64,000 bases of DNA from a gamma proteobacterium symbiont of Taylorina sp. (GCA_025655455.1 JAHXIV010000050.1:79208-143207); one strand, 5' to 3'; counted from the first letter of the stretch, positions 28,549-37,747 are shown. Translations and numbers: made by a program. Notes: a model not told the origin generated them from the letters alone.

Positions 28549-28636
28549 AAAAATTTATCCTCCATCATTTATAGAAATTTTATGTTACTACAAATGATGG
28601 TGGCCAAATTCATGTTGGCTGAAGGTTCTTGATGTT
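28549..28636 (-). repeat. R1-related palindromic repeat forming the 3' end of ubiT
   Basis: On the minus strand it reads CAGCCAACATGAATTTGG, CCACCATCATTTGTAG, and on to AAATGATGGAGGATAAATTT; the blocks AAATTTATCCTCCATCATTT (28551-28570) and AAATGATGGTGGCCAAATT (28592-28610) pair. It matches the copy at 61096-61180 over more than 40 positions. It includes the final codons and the TAG stop of ubiT. Confidence 0.7.
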
Positions 28637-29163
28637 TCACTTTCTTCCTGTGTGACAAAAGAGGCGACTTTTTGAATAATTTGATTGAGCCAGGCTGGCC
28701 AGTTATCAAAATCAATGCCGTCAATTGAATTTTTAATGGCTAATGCTAATTCTGTATCGCCTTCAATGAGCAGACGACGCTGGAAAAATAAAGTATCCGG
28801 ATCTTCACTGCGACTGGCTAATAAAATGAATTCTTTGGAATTACCACTAAAAATCACATCGGCCTGAGTGATTTGATTGGATAATTGTAATTGCTCATCA
28901 CGAAAAGTCAGGAAGAAACTAAGTCCCATATCATTGACGACGATATTCACCCATTTGTCTGCTAAACAATCGAAATCCCCCATTTCAATTTGTTCAGCCA
29001 TTAATTTGCCAAGTATTTTCTCTCCCAGTTTTTTTTGTAAAATAAAAGGGGGTTTTGGTAAATGCTTAATTATCCGGGGGATATCAGAACTCATCTTTTG
29101 TGCAACTTTTTGAGCAACAACTGTTGGAGATGGAGGCATTGGAAAGACTTTTTTCATAAACAT
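28588..29163 (-). CDS. ubiT: UbiT (YhbT), SCP2-domain accessory factor for anaerobic ubiquinone synthesis
   Basis: The product (191 residues) has a central SCP2 sterol-carrier domain, with the diagnostic block PDTLFFQRRLLIEGDTELALAIKNSIDGI close to E. coli UbiT. UbiT binds prenylated intermediates and works with UbiU/UbiV in O2-independent ubiquinone synthesis. The ATG at 29163 (GGAA just before it) is preferred over the frame-opening one at 29232, because the latter lies on the FNR-type site. The last 13 residues (from about TFSQHEFGHHHL) are repeat-encoded and have no counterpart in E. coli. Confidence 0.88.
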   Translation of the reverse strand: MFMKKVFPMPPSPTVVAQKVAQKMSSDIPRIIKHLPKPPFILQKKLGEKILGKLMAEQIEMGDFDCLADKWVNIVVNDMGLSFFLTFRDEQLQLSNQITQADVIFSGNSKEFILLASRSEDPDTLFFQRRLLIEGDTELALAIKNSIDGIDFDNWPAWLNQIIQKVASFVTQEESETSRTFSQHEFGHHHL

Positions 29164-29231
29164 TGGTTCCGGAAATAGGTTTATTTTTATTGAATAATTT
29201 GCCATGATGCAATAATTCAATAACTTATTCA

Positions 29232-29245
29232 TTGATTATTATCAA
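29232..29245. promoter_or_regulatory. FNR-type binding site (TTGATTATTATCAA)
   Basis: This is a perfect match to the FNR consensus TTGAT-N4-ATCAA. Its centre lies 75 bp before the chosen ubiT start, so a class II promoter (-41.5) would start transcription at about 29197, giving a roughly 34-nt leader. Anaerobic activation of ubiTUV fits the oxygen-independent role of the products. It is 186 bp from ubiU, 110 bp of which is an R2 repeat. Confidence 0.8.
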
Positions 29246-29287
29246 TTATAATTGATTTATAAATTGATAATATGGCACTTTATATCC

Positions 29288-29397
29288 GGGGTCAGAGTCA
29301 AATGGCATGAACTCTGAGTCACGGGATTAAGGTAGAGTAAAAAACATAATTTTAGCTGATTAATATCTGGTGGGATAAGCCATTTGACTCCGACCCC
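29288..29397. repeat. R2 repeat copy in the ubiT-ubiU promoter region
   Basis: GGGGTCAGAGTCAAATGG (29288-29305) and CCATTTGACTCCGACCCC (29380-29397) are inverted with one mismatch in 18. The 74-bp interior contains AAGGTAGAGTAAAAAACAT, partly shared with 466-485. The size and ends fit a non-autonomous mobile element (MITE); no transposase is encoded. Confidence 0.88.
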
Positions 29398-29430
29398 TTT
29401 TATGATGCTTAACACTTGGTACTTAAACCT

Positions 29431-30429
29431 ATGATTGAACTTGTTTGTCCTGCCGGAAACTTTCCGGCATTAAAAGAAGCGGTAAATAATGGTGCCAATG
29501 CTGTTTATATTGGTTTTAAAGATGATACTAATGCACGCCACTTTGCCGGTTTAAATTTTAATGAAAAAAATTTGCCGAAGGCGATTGAATATGCTCATCA
29601 ACGCGGTACTAAAGTTTTTGTTGCTATCAATACCTATCCGCAGCCGAATGGGTGGCAGCGCTGGAAAAAAGCAGTAGATACTGCTGCTGATATCGGAGTT
29701 GATGCATTAATTATGGCAGATATAGGTATTCTGGACTATGCGGCAAATCACCATCCGCAAATGTCACGTCACTTATCTGTACAGGGTTCAGCCACCAGTT
29801 ATGAATCATTAAAATACTACCAGCAGAATTTTGGTATTAAACGTGCTGTCCTGCCTAGAGTATTATCCGTTGCTCAGGTCAGACAATTAGCTGCAAAATC
29901 ACCGGTTGAACTGGAAGTGTTTGGCTTTGGCAGTTTATGTATTATGGCTGAAGGCCGTTGTCATTTATCATCCTATGTCACAGGAGAATCCCCCAATACC
30001 TGTGGTGCCTGTTCACCGGCAAAGTCCGTACGTTGGGAACAAACTCCACAGGGATTGGAATCACGATTAAATGATGTGCTGATTGATCGTTATGATGATG
30101 ATGAAAATACGGGGTATCCAACGCTTTGTAAGGGACGCTTTACTGTGGGAAAAAATACTTTCCATGTACTGGAAGAGCCCACCAGCCTTAATACTATTGG
30201 GATTTTGCCGGAATTGGATGAAATTGGTATTAAAGCCATAAAAATAGAAGGTCGCCAACGCAGTCCTGCTTATACCAAACAGGTAACGCAGGTCTGGCGA
30301 CAGGCAATCGATCACTATTATAACGATCCTGAAAATTATAAACCTCAGCTACAGTGGTCAGCGGCATTGGACAAGGTGTCTGAAGGTTCACAAACAACTT
30401 TAGGTGCATATAGCAGACCATGGCAGTAG
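29431..30429 (+). CDS. ubiU: UbiU (YhbU), U32 peptidase-family [4Fe-4S] protein
   Basis: The 332-residue product is close to E. coli UbiU from MIELVCPAGNFPALKEAV to the end QTTLGAYSRPWQ. The four cysteine ligands are kept: two in LCIMAEGRC, one in GACSP, one in TLCKGRF. With UbiV it forms the O2-independent hydroxylase of ubiquinone synthesis, using prephenate. The ATG at 29431 matches the family start; a TTG five codons upstream would add residues absent elsewhere. The preceding bases resemble degenerate CACTTAA heptamers, and no clear ribosome site is seen. Confidence 0.93.
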   Translation: MIELVCPAGNFPALKEAVNNGANAVYIGFKDDTNARHFAGLNFNEKNLPKAIEYAHQRGTKVFVAINTYPQPNGWQRWKKAVDTAADIGVDALIMADIGILDYAANHHPQMSRHLSVQGSATSYESLKYYQQNFGIKRAVLPRVLSVAQVRQLAAKSPVELEVFGFGSLCIMAEGRCHLSSYVTGESPNTCGACSPAKSVRWEQTPQGLESRLNDVLIDRYDDDENTGYPTLCKGRFTVGKNTFHVLEEPTSLNTIGILPELDEIGIKAIKIEGRQRSPAYTKQVTQVWRQAIDHYYNDPENYKPQLQWSAALDKVSEGSQTTLGAYSRPWQ

Positions 30430-30462
30430 GTTGTTCGGAAAATGCTTTTGGAAATGGAGCTT

Positions 30463-30581
30463 GTGAGCAGGGAGTCCGGGTACATATTGTTGGGGACGCT
30501 CAAGGCCATCCATGGCACGCTTAGTTACGTCATCCATGACTCCACAAACCCCAACAAGATGTACCCGAACTCCCTGCTCAC
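30463..30581 (+). repeat. Cloverleaf hairpin C
   Basis: The arms 30463-30495 and 30549-30581 (33 bp) pair with two mismatches, and the stem ends TTGGGG/CCCCAA. The 53-nt head is ACGCTCAAG, GCCATCCATGGC, ACGCT, 7 nt, GTCATCCATGAC, 8 nt. The second mini-hairpin (GTC/GAC) differs from that of copy A (AAC/GTT) by paired changes. The stem sequence has no match in A, B or D. Confidence 0.88.
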
Positions 30582-30631
30582 TACCAGAGTCATTGTCCTC
30601 ACTGGGAGTGGAAGAGCAAAAGCAAGAGCTT

Positions 30632-30694
30632 AAGATCAATAGCAATGAAGCAAGAGACTAAAATTTTTCTTGCTTTTGCTTTTGCTTTTGATCT
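30632..30694. repeat. Imperfect inverted repeat rich in AGCAA / TTGCT
   Basis: AGATCAATAGCAATGAAGCAAGA faces TCTTGC, TTTTGCTTTTGC and TTTTGATCT across a short A/T-rich tip, with unequal repeat numbers in the arms. It lies in the spacer between hairpins C and D and has no coding potential. Confidence 0.5.
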
Positions 30695-30725
30695 ACCCGC
30701 CCCAGCAAGAAAAATGATGTTGGTA

Positions 30726-30845
30726 GTGTCTGGTGTGGTGTTATATACCTACTCGGGGCTTTTCGAGGCAGGGATGCCGAGGATGAGCGGGTCATGGATG
30801 ACCTTGAAGTGTCCCCGGGCAGATATATAACACCACACCAGACAC
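30726..30845 (-). repeat. Cloverleaf hairpin D (reverse orientation)
   Basis: The arms 30726-30758 and 30813-30845 (33 bp) pair with three mismatches, all near the inner end; the outer 22 bp are perfect. On the minus strand the 54-nt head reads ACACTTCAAG, GTCATCCATGAC, CCGCT, 7 nt, GGCATCCCTGCC, TCGAAAAG, matching the layout of the other copies with one extra base. The ubiV start lies 33 bp beyond. Confidence 0.86.
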
Positions 30846-30877
30846 GGATTCATAAACAACCATTTTGGAGTAATACT

Positions 30878-31759
30878 ATGAAGTTATCACTTGGCCCCTT
30901 ATTATATTTCTGGGCACAGGATCAAATTGAAGATTTTTATCAGGAAATGATAAAGACACCTGTGGATATTATCTATCTGGGTGAAACGGTTTGTTCCAAG
31001 CGCCGCTCTCTGGGCTTTGAACAATGGCTGGAACTGGCTCGAAGTATTCAACAATCCGGCAAAGAAGTGGTTTTATCTACCTTGTCGTTGATTGAAGCGG
31101 AATCTGAATTAAAAACCCTTAAACGTTATTGTGATAATGGCGAATTCAGGGTTGAAGCCAATGATATAGCGGCAGTGCAATTATTATCAGAAAATAAAAT
31201 CCCCTTCAGTTGCGGGCCAACTATTAATATTTATAATGCACAGACACTGGCTATTCTTTATAAACAAGGACTCTATCGCTGGGTAATGCCGGTGGAACTT
31301 TCACAGCAGACTCTTAATGATATTCTGACAGAACTGGAGACTTTAGGAATCAAAGATAAAGTTGAAACTGAAATATTCAGTTATGGTCATATGCCGCTGG
31401 CATTATCTGCTCGCTGTTTTACTGCCAGAGCACATAATCTTCCCAAAGATCAATGTGATTTGAAATGTATTGATTATCCAGATGGTCTGCAGGTTAAAAG
31501 TCAGGAGGATCAAAGTTTGTTTACCCTCAATGGTATTCAAACCCTGTCGGGCTTACATTATGATTTATATAATGAACTAGAAGCAATGCAAAACATGGGT
31601 ATTGATATCATACGTATCAGTCCTCGTTCACAACAGACAAATAAAATAATTAAAGCCTATCATGCTAAAGTTTTTTCCAATAATACCGATGCGTATACTA
31701 TTAGTGAACATTGTAATGGTTATTGGTATGGAGAACCTGGAATGATACAAAGTCAGTAG
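30878..31759 (+). CDS. ubiV: UbiV (YhbV), partner of UbiU
   Basis: The 293-residue product begins MKLSLGPLLYFW, like E. coli UbiV, and TTGGAG lies 8 bp before this ATG; the frame is open upstream into hairpin D, but that part is repeat sequence. Cysteines for the [4Fe-4S] cluster are in LGETVCSKRRS, SARCFTARAH, and DQCDLKC. It forms a heterodimer with UbiU. A 448-bp repeat-filled gap separates it from ubiU, which is unusual for a pair that is normally adjacent. Confidence 0.93.
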   Translation: MKLSLGPLLYFWAQDQIEDFYQEMIKTPVDIIYLGETVCSKRRSLGFEQWLELARSIQQSGKEVVLSTLSLIEAESELKTLKRYCDNGEFRVEANDIAAVQLLSENKIPFSCGPTINIYNAQTLAILYKQGLYRWVMPVELSQQTLNDILTELETLGIKDKVETEIFSYGHMPLALSARCFTARAHNLPKDQCDLKCIDYPDGLQVKSQEDQSLFTLNGIQTLSGLHYDLYNELEAMQNMGIDIIRISPRSQQTNKIIKAYHAKVFSNNTDAYTISEHCNGYWYGEPGMIQSQ

Positions 31760-32061
31760 CCTTTAAGCAAACAAATAAAAGCTAAAAATTTTATAGAACC
31801 TCCCTAAATTCTCACTTTGTTTATGTTAGAGTCGAGGAAAGGTTGCAGTATTTAAGTGTCATAATTGCTCAATATTTTTCTATTATTGTGATTATTAAAT
31901 TTTTTTTGTTTATTGATACAGAACAAAAAACAATGAAAACAATGAAAGTAATGAAAATAACGTAGAAATGATTTAATATTAGATCTACTATCAGTTTATA
32001 AAGTAATTTTAAACATAATATAACTGTAATAAAAAGTTAAACCAAAGGGGAGTGACAACTC
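31760..32061. other. Intergenic region before the chemosensory cluster
   Basis: These 302 bp carry no recognisable gene. The sequence is A/T-rich, with a short AAACAATGAAA/GTAATGAAAATAA repeat near 31930-31960 and CATAATATAAC near 32014 that could include a -10 box. No sigma-28 (GCCGATAA) or sigma-54 pattern was found, so flagellar-type control of the cluster is not supported. GGGGAG lies 10 bp before the receptor start. Confidence 0.5.
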
Positions 32062-34875
32062 ATGCCAAGTTTGAATAATGTAAAAATTAAAACCAAATTA
32101 ATCAGTATGTTCTTACTGATTGGTTTATTGCCGCTTATTATTGTCGGCTGGTTTTCACAACATCAGGCTGAAACGGCTCTGGAAACCACCAGTTTTAATC
32201 AGCTCTCTGCAGTTCGTGATATCAAAAAGAATCAGCTTGATGATTACTTCCATGGAGTGGTGAATAATATTGACGGCCTGGAAATTACGGTTAATAATAT
32301 TCAAACTGAGGCTTACAACAAACTGGATGCTGTTACCAGTATCAAAAAAGCCCAGTTGGAAATGTATTTTAAATTTCGTGAAATTGATGTTAAATCATTG
32401 GCAACCAATGTGCATGTGGTGGATGCTCTGAGCAACTTTGCCCGGGCATTTAATAGTGATAGCAGTACTCCAACAGAAAATGAAAACTGGAAAGAAGCCA
32501 GTGAAGAATTTGATGGATGGTTTCAGGATTACGTCAAAATGTATGGTTATTATGATGTTTTTCTGATTTCTTCTAATGGTAATGTAGTTTATACCCAGGC
32601 CAAAGAATCAGGTCTGGGAGAAAATCTATTAACCGGAAAGTTACAAAATAGTGGTTTAGGTAAAGCATTTAAAAAAGCACTGAAGTCTGATTACGCTATT
32701 GCTGATTTTGAACCTTATGCCCCCTCTAATGGTGATCAGGCAGCTTTTATTACTGCGCCTATTATGAGTAATGGCTTTGTTTTTGGTGTGATAGGTCTGC
32801 AGCTGCCGGTTGATAAAATCAATGCTATTGTACAACGTCGTGATGGTATGAGTCACTCAGGTGAAAACTATCTGGTGGGTAAGGGGGATGACGGCAAGAC
32901 ATCGATGCGCAGCGATCGGGTGGTCAAAAAAGCTAAAATTGGTAAAGCCAAATCAGGAAAATATATTAATAAAGCTCTGGCAGGTAAACAAGGTTTTGCG
33001 ATTAAAGTGGGTAGTTCCGGTGCTGTGGAACTGGTGGGTTACTTCCCTGTAAAAGTTAAGGGGCTGGAATGGGTCTTAATTGCTTCCGTGTCTCTTGAAG
33101 AAGTACTTGCCGGTCAACTCGATAGTGATAATAAAGGCTTTTTTGACCATTATATGGAACTTAATGGCTATTATGACCTGTTTTTAATCCATCCTGAAGG
33201 TAAGATTTTTTATAGTGTAGCCAAAGAGGCAGATTATAATACCAATATTATCAGTGGTAAGTATAAAACTTCTAATCTGGGTGAAGCTACCAGAGAAGCA
33301 TTAAAAACCAAAGAGCACGTAATTGCTGATTTTGCCCCTTATGAACCCAGCAATGGTGAACCTGCCTCCTTTATTGTACAGCCGGTAATAGGTAATACTG
33401 GTGAGGTTGAACTATTATTAGCCCTGCAGCTTCCTCAGGATAAAATTAATAAGATTATGCAGGAAAGAACCGGTATGGGTGAGACAGGAGAAACCTATCT
33501 GGTGGGTACTGATAAGCTGATGCGCTCGGATTCTTTTTTAGATAAACAGGGGCGTTCAGTGAAGGCTTCCTTTGCTGGTACGGTAAAAGATAATGGTGTG
33601 GATACTGATGCAGTTGCAGCAGTCAACAGTGGAAAAACAGGTGCCACTATTATCATGAATTATAAAGGTAATTCTGTATTATCTGCTTATACTCCTTTAG
33701 ATGTTCAGGGTTTCTTTTCCTGGGTGGTGATTGCTGAAGTTAGTATGGCTGAAGTGGATATACCAATCAATGCATTGGTGATGAATATCCTGATAATTGC
33801 CGTGATTATTGCAATTATTATTTTAATGGTTTCAATTTATCTGTCTTTAAGTATTTCCAGACCATTGGTAAAAGGGGTTGCCTTTGCTGAACTGATTGCA
33901 CAGGGTGATTTAACCGGTACTCTGGATGTGGATCAAAAAGATGAAATAGGAATGCTGGCTAATGCATTACAGGATATGCTGGCTAAATTAAGAGATATTG
34001 TAACTAATGTCAAAATGTCTACGGCAAATATTTCTCAGGGTTCTTCACAATTGAGTGAAAGTGTCCAGAATCTTTCCAGTGGTGCCTCTGAACAGGCGGC
34101 CAGTGTGGAGGAAACCTCCAGTGCTCTGGAAGAAATGAGTGCCAATGTCAATCAGAACGCTGACAATGCCAAGCAGACTGAGAAAATGGCTGAAACAGCC
34201 TCTCATCAAGCAGCAGAAGGCGGGGAAGCCGTGGAAGAAACGCTTGCGGCAATGAAAAATATTGCTGATAAGATTGGTATTATCGAAGATATTGCCTATG
34301 AAACCAAGATTCTGGCATTGAATGCAGCGATTGAGGCAGCACGTGCCGGGGAGCATGGCAAGGGCTTTGCGGTGGTTGCAGCTGAGGTAAGAAAACTGGC
34401 AGGTAATAGTGAAGTGGCCGCTAATGAAATCAGTGAATTGGCCAAATCCAGTGTTTCGGTGTCTGAAAAGGCCGGTAAACTCCTCAATGAAATGGTGCCT
34501 ACCATAACTAAAACTGCTGATCTGGTGCAGGAAATTACTGCGGCCAGTGAAGAGCAGTCAACAGGTATTGGTGAAATCAACGGTGCCATGACTCAGCTGG
34601 ATTCGGTCACACAAAATAATGCGGCATTATCAGAAGAACTGGCTTCTACTGCAGAAGAAATGAATTCTCAGGCTATGTCGCTGGAGGATATGATGGGATT
34701 CTTTACCATTGATGGTTCAGGCGGTGGTCAGTTACGCTCAGCAGCTAATTCAGGTCAGCGTCGTCAACAGGCCAAAGCTCGTCCTGCTGCAAGAGCCGCA
34801 AAAGCTGTGCCGGTCAATGATAATCTGGATTTTCCGGAGGATGATAGTATTCCGGATGATTTTGAACGTTTTTAA
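32062..34875 (+). CDS. Methyl-accepting chemotaxis protein with duplicated Cache-like sensor
   Basis: The 937-residue receptor has membrane helices at about 12-32 and 571-597, a HAMP region near 598-650 and a signalling domain with hairpin tip [20 protein letters not shown]. The periplasmic part holds two related modules (about 145-275 and 360-490), each with a GYYD(V/L)FLI strand, an IADF-PY-PSNG block, LQLP-DKIN and GE-YLVG. The last residues DDFERF fit the general CheR-docking pattern x-F-x-x-F. The signalling half is nearly identical to that of the receptor at 35576-37579. Confidence 0.92.
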   Translation: MPSLNNVKIKTKLISMFLLIGLLPLIIVGWFSQHQAETALETTSFNQLSAVRDIKKNQLDDYFHGVVNNIDGLEITVNNIQTEAYNKLDAVTSIKKAQLEMYFKFREIDVKSLATNVHVVDALSNFARAFNSDSSTPTENENWKEASEEFDGWFQDYVKMYGYYDVFLISSNGNVVYTQAKESGLGENLLTGKLQNSGLGKAFKKALKSDYAIADFEPYAPSNGDQAAFITAPIMSNGFVFGVIGLQLPVDKINAIVQRRDGMSHSGENYLVGKGDDGKTSMRSDRVVKKAKIGKAKSGKYINKALAGKQGFAIKVGSSGAVELVGYFPVKVKGLEWVLIASVSLEEVLAGQLDSDNKGFFDHYMELNGYYDLFLIHPEGKIFYSVAKEADYNTNIISGKYKTSNLGEATREALKTKEHVIADFAPYEPSNGEPASFIVQPVIGNTGEVELLLALQLPQDKINKIMQERTGMGETGETYLVGTDKLMRSDSFLDKQGRSVKASFAGTVKDNGVDTDAVAAVNSGKTGATIIMNYKGNSVLSAYTPLDVQGFFSWVVIAEVSMAEVDIPINALVMNILIIAVIIAIIILMVSIYLSLSISRPLVKGVAFAELIAQGDLTGTLDVDQKDEIGMLANALQDMLAKLRDIVTNVKMSTANISQGSSQLSESVQNLSSGASEQAASVEETSSALEEMSANVNQNADNAKQTEKMAETASHQAAEGGEAVEETLAAMKNIADKIGIIEDIAYETKILALNAAIEAARAGEHGKGFAVVAAEVRKLAGNSEVAANEISELAKSSVSVSEKAGKLLNEMVPTITKTADLVQEITAASEEQSTGIGEINGAMTQLDSVTQNNAALSEELASTAEEMNSQAMSLEDMMGFFTIDGSGGGQLRSAANSGQRRQQAKARPAARAAKAVPVNDNLDFPEDDSIPDDFERF

Positions 34876-34885
34876 TCTTTTTTTA

Positions 34886-34968
34886 ACCTCCCCCTTTTTT
34901 AAAAGGGGGACAGAGGGGGGTAAGCTGTTAAATTGCAACCCCCTCAATCCCCTTCTAGAAGGGGAAGT
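34886..34968. repeat. G/C-rich double hairpin repeat between receptor and cheW1
   Basis: CCCCCTTTTTTAAAAGGGGG (34890-34909) and CCCCTTCTAGAAGGGG (34949-34964) each self-pair, and CAGAGGGGGG can also pair with CCCCCTC between them. It follows the receptor stop by 10 bp and ends shortly before the cheW1 ribosome site. It may attenuate or terminate transcription. Relatives lie at 22571-22615 and 47692-47743. Confidence 0.6.
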
Positions 34969-34993
34969 AAATTCGTAATTAAAGGAGTCTAAA

Positions 34994-35515
34994 ATGTCTC
35001 TTGAAGAAATAATGGATGAAATTATTGTAACAGAACAGGATCAACACCTGATGTTTGACTTGTCCGGTGAAGAGTTGGCTGTTCCAGTGATGAATATCCG
35101 TGAAATTATTCGCTATGGTAAATTAACTAAAATGCCTATGGTGCCTGATTTTATCGAAGGTGTGATTAATCTGCGTGGTAACGTGGTGCCGGTTATTAAT
35201 CTGTCGGCTAAATTTGGTTTAAGCATTAATAAGTCCGATAAGCGAACCTGTATTATTATTATGGAAGTGGAAATAGCAGATGATTCTGTGGTAATGGGTA
35301 TTGTAGTGGATAAGGTCTCTCAGGTAATTGAAATACCAGATAGTGATATTGAGCCTACTCCGACGTTAGGAGCTAAAATCCAGACAAATTTTATTAAAGG
35401 GATGGCACGTATAGATGATGGCTTTATTATTATTTTAGATATCAGTCAGGTGCTGTCAGCAGAAGAAGTGGCCATTGTCAGCGGTATCCACAAGGAAACT
35501 ACGGTAAAAGAATAA
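34994..35515 (+). CDS. cheW: CheW coupling protein 1
   Basis: The 173-residue CheW-like SH3 fold has LMFDLSGEELAVPVMNIREII, IEGVINLRGNVVPVINL, VVMGIVVDKVSQVIEI and FIKGMARIDDGFIIILDI. It links receptors to CheA. AAAGGAG stands 8 bp before the ATG. A near-identical paralogue follows at 37748, so the receptor-cheW pair has been duplicated. Confidence 0.95.
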   Translation: MSLEEIMDEIIVTEQDQHLMFDLSGEELAVPVMNIREIIRYGKLTKMPMVPDFIEGVINLRGNVVPVINLSAKFGLSINKSDKRTCIIIMEVEIADDSVVMGIVVDKVSQVIEIPDSDIEPTPTLGAKIQTNFIKGMARIDDGFIIILDISQVLSAEEVAIVSGIHKETTVKE

Positions 35516-35575
35516 ACTAAAAATATTATGATTTAACCAGCTGTAAAATTTTGCTTTAAATATTGGAGAATGAGC

Positions 35576-37579
35576 ATGTTTAAGAGTATGAAAGTATCAA
35601 CTATGTTGATATTAGGATTTGGTGTGGTGCTAGCCATAACCATTATAATATCAGCCATTTCATATAATGGTCTAAACACAGCAATTGATGGATTTAAAGA
35701 TTATCGTGCTCTGGCAAAAGATACCAATCTATCTGGACGTGTTCAGGCCAATATGTTGTTGGTGCGCTTGTATGTTAAGGACTTTTTTAAGACGGGGTCA
35801 GTAGAAAGTGTGGAAAAGTATCAAAAACGTATGATAACGTCTAAACAACTGGTTTTAGAGGCTCAAAAAGAGATACAAAATCCCTCGAGAGCTAAAAATG
35901 TGAAATTAATTGTGGATTCAGTAGACGACTATGATAATTACTTTCAGGAGGTAATCAAATTTAAAGCCGAGAGGGATAACCTGGTTATTAAAGGTATGGA
36001 TCCCAATGGTCTGAAAATGAGAAAAAATCTCACTGAAATAATGAAAACAGCTTATAAAGATAACGATCCTGATGCAGCCTATTATTCTGGCCGGATTCAG
36101 GAGCATGTTTTATTAGCCCGATTATTTGCTGCCAAATTTTTAACGGATAATCATGAGGATGATGCAGAACGTTTTCATAAAGAAATTGGTGAGGAAATTG
36201 ATCATCTGGCCAAAACACTGGATGCAGGGTTACAAAACCCGGAACGCAGACGTTTATTTAAGGAATTTTTAGAAGCCAGACAAATTTACAATAAGAAATT
36301 TGAACAGGTTCATGCCATAATTATCAAACGTAATGATATTATTAAAAATCAATTGGATCGAATTGGACCCATGATTGCCACCGCAGCAGAAAATGTCAAA
36401 TTATCAGTGAAAAAAGATCAAGATATTCTTGGTCCGCAGGTTCAACAACATAATGAAAAAACATCCATTCTTGTTATAGTTTCATCTCTATCCGGGGTAG
36501 CTATCGCCATTCTTCTTATCTGGGGAATTATCATCTTAATTAAACGTCCTCTGGGAGAAGAACCGGTTCTTTTACAGAAAATCGCACAACGAATAGCTAA
36601 AGGTGATTTAAATATTCAATTTGAAACGGGTGATAAAAAACCAACGGGTGTCTTTGCAGAAATGATAGAGATGTCTGATCATCTCAAAGAAATTGTCATT
36701 AATGTTAAAAATTCGGCGAGTAATATTTCACAGGGTTCATCTCAATTAAGTGAAAGTGTTCAAAATCTTTCCTCAGGAGCTTCTGAACAAGCAGCCAGTG
36801 TAGAAGAAACATCCAGTGCTTTAGAAGAAATGAGTGCCAATGTGAATCAAAATGCCGACAATGCCAAGCAAACTGAAAAAATGGCAGAAGCCGCTTCTCA
36901 TCAGGCGTCAGAAGGTGGAGAAGCTGTTCAGGAAACTCTGGAGGCAATGAAAAATATTGCTGATAAGATTGGTATTATTGAAGATATTGCCTATGAAACA
37001 AAGATTTTGGCTCTCAATGCTGCCATTGAAGCAGCTCGTGCTGGTGAGCATGGCAAGGGCTTTGCAGTGGTTGCAGCAGAGGTAAGAAAGCTGGCAGGTA
37101 ATAGTGAAGTGGCCGCTAATGAAATTAGTGAGTTGGCCAAATCCAGTGTTTCGGTTTCTGAAAAGGCCGGTAAACTATTAAATGAAATGGTGCCAACTAT
37201 TACTAAGACAGCTGATCTGGTGCAGGAAATTACCGCGGCCAGTGAAGAGCAATCTACGGGTATTGGTGAAATTAATGGCGCCATGACTCAACTTGATACA
37301 GTCACGCAAAATAATGCAGCCCTATCAGAAGAGTTAGCTTCTACTGCTGAAGAAATGAACTCTCAGGCCATGTCACTGGAAGATATGATGAGATTCTTTA
37401 CCATTGATGATTCAACAGGTGGACAAAGGGCATCGTCTGCAATGCGAGGTAGTTCAGGTCAGCGTCGTCAACAGACGAAAGCTCGTCCTGCTGCAAGACC
37501 AGCAAAAGCTGCACCGATAAATGATGATCTGGATTTTCCGGAAGATGATAGTATTCCAGATGATTTTGAACGATTTTAG
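35576..37579 (+). CDS. Methyl-accepting chemotaxis protein with helical (HBM-like) sensor
   Basis: The product is 667 residues from the ATG at 35576, which has GGAG 7 bp upstream; an ATG two codons earlier is too close to that site. Membrane helices lie at about 9-29 and 298-323. The periplasmic part is all-helical, about 265 residues, with repeated R-x-N/Q-x-L-x-x-R helices that suggest a helical bimodular (HBM) domain. The signalling domain and the tail DDFERF are almost the same as in the first receptor, whose sensor is unrelated. Confidence 0.9.
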   Translation: MFKSMKVSTMLILGFGVVLAITIIISAISYNGLNTAIDGFKDYRALAKDTNLSGRVQANMLLVRLYVKDFFKTGSVESVEKYQKRMITSKQLVLEAQKEIQNPSRAKNVKLIVDSVDDYDNYFQEVIKFKAERDNLVIKGMDPNGLKMRKNLTEIMKTAYKDNDPDAAYYSGRIQEHVLLARLFAAKFLTDNHEDDAERFHKEIGEEIDHLAKTLDAGLQNPERRRLFKEFLEARQIYNKKFEQVHAIIIKRNDIIKNQLDRIGPMIATAAENVKLSVKKDQDILGPQVQQHNEKTSILVIVSSLSGVAIAILLIWGIIILIKRPLGEEPVLLQKIAQRIAKGDLNIQFETGDKKPTGVFAEMIEMSDHLKEIVINVKNSASNISQGSSQLSESVQNLSSGASEQAASVEETSSALEEMSANVNQNADNAKQTEKMAEAASHQASEGGEAVQETLEAMKNIADKIGIIEDIAYETKILALNAAIEAARAGEHGKGFAVVAAEVRKLAGNSEVAANEISELAKSSVSVSEKAGKLLNEMVPTITKTADLVQEITAASEEQSTGIGEINGAMTQLDTVTQNNAALSEELASTAEEMNSQAMSLEDMMRFFTIDDSTGGQRASSAMRGSSGQRRQQTKARPAARPAKAAPINDDLDFPEDDSIPDDFERF

Positions 37580-37665
37580 TACAAGCGTTAAGTTCTAAGA
37601 GTTAAGTGCCAGGTTAAAAGCAAGAGGTAAAAGCTCTTAGCTCTTGAACTTAGCTTAGCATCTAG

Positions 37666-37721
37666 CACTTAACACTTAATGCTCAATACTTAATGCTCAA
37701 TACTTAATGCTCAATACTTAA
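37666..37721 (+). repeat. Eight tandem 7-bp units (CACTTAA / TGCTCAA / TACTTAA)
   Basis: Units of exactly 7 bp run CACTTAA, CACTTAA, then TGCTCAA and TACTTAA alternating three times, and a partial TACTAAT follows. The preceding 37590-37665 contains related inverted pieces (TTAAGTTCTAAGAGTTAAGTGC). It ends 26 bp before the cheW2 start, and the ribosome site GGGGAG comes after it. The same unit, also eight times, lies before cheB. Confidence 0.85.
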
Positions 37722-37747
37722 TACTAATGAAACTAGGGGAGTCTATA

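Noticed and set aside
29164-29232. Longer N-terminus for UbiT from the ATG at 29232
   Set aside because: That start overlaps the FNR-type site and would leave no room for a promoter-leader; the added residues are absent from UbiT proteins.
30400-30830. Several small frames on both strands between ubiU and ubiV
   Set aside because: They are translations of hairpins C and D and of the AGCAA repeat; none has a ribosome site or family resemblance.
34045-34589. Minus-strand frames over receptor signalling domains (also at 36991, 42388, 42597)
   Set aside because: They recur only because the receptor signalling domain is conserved; they are antisense shadows.
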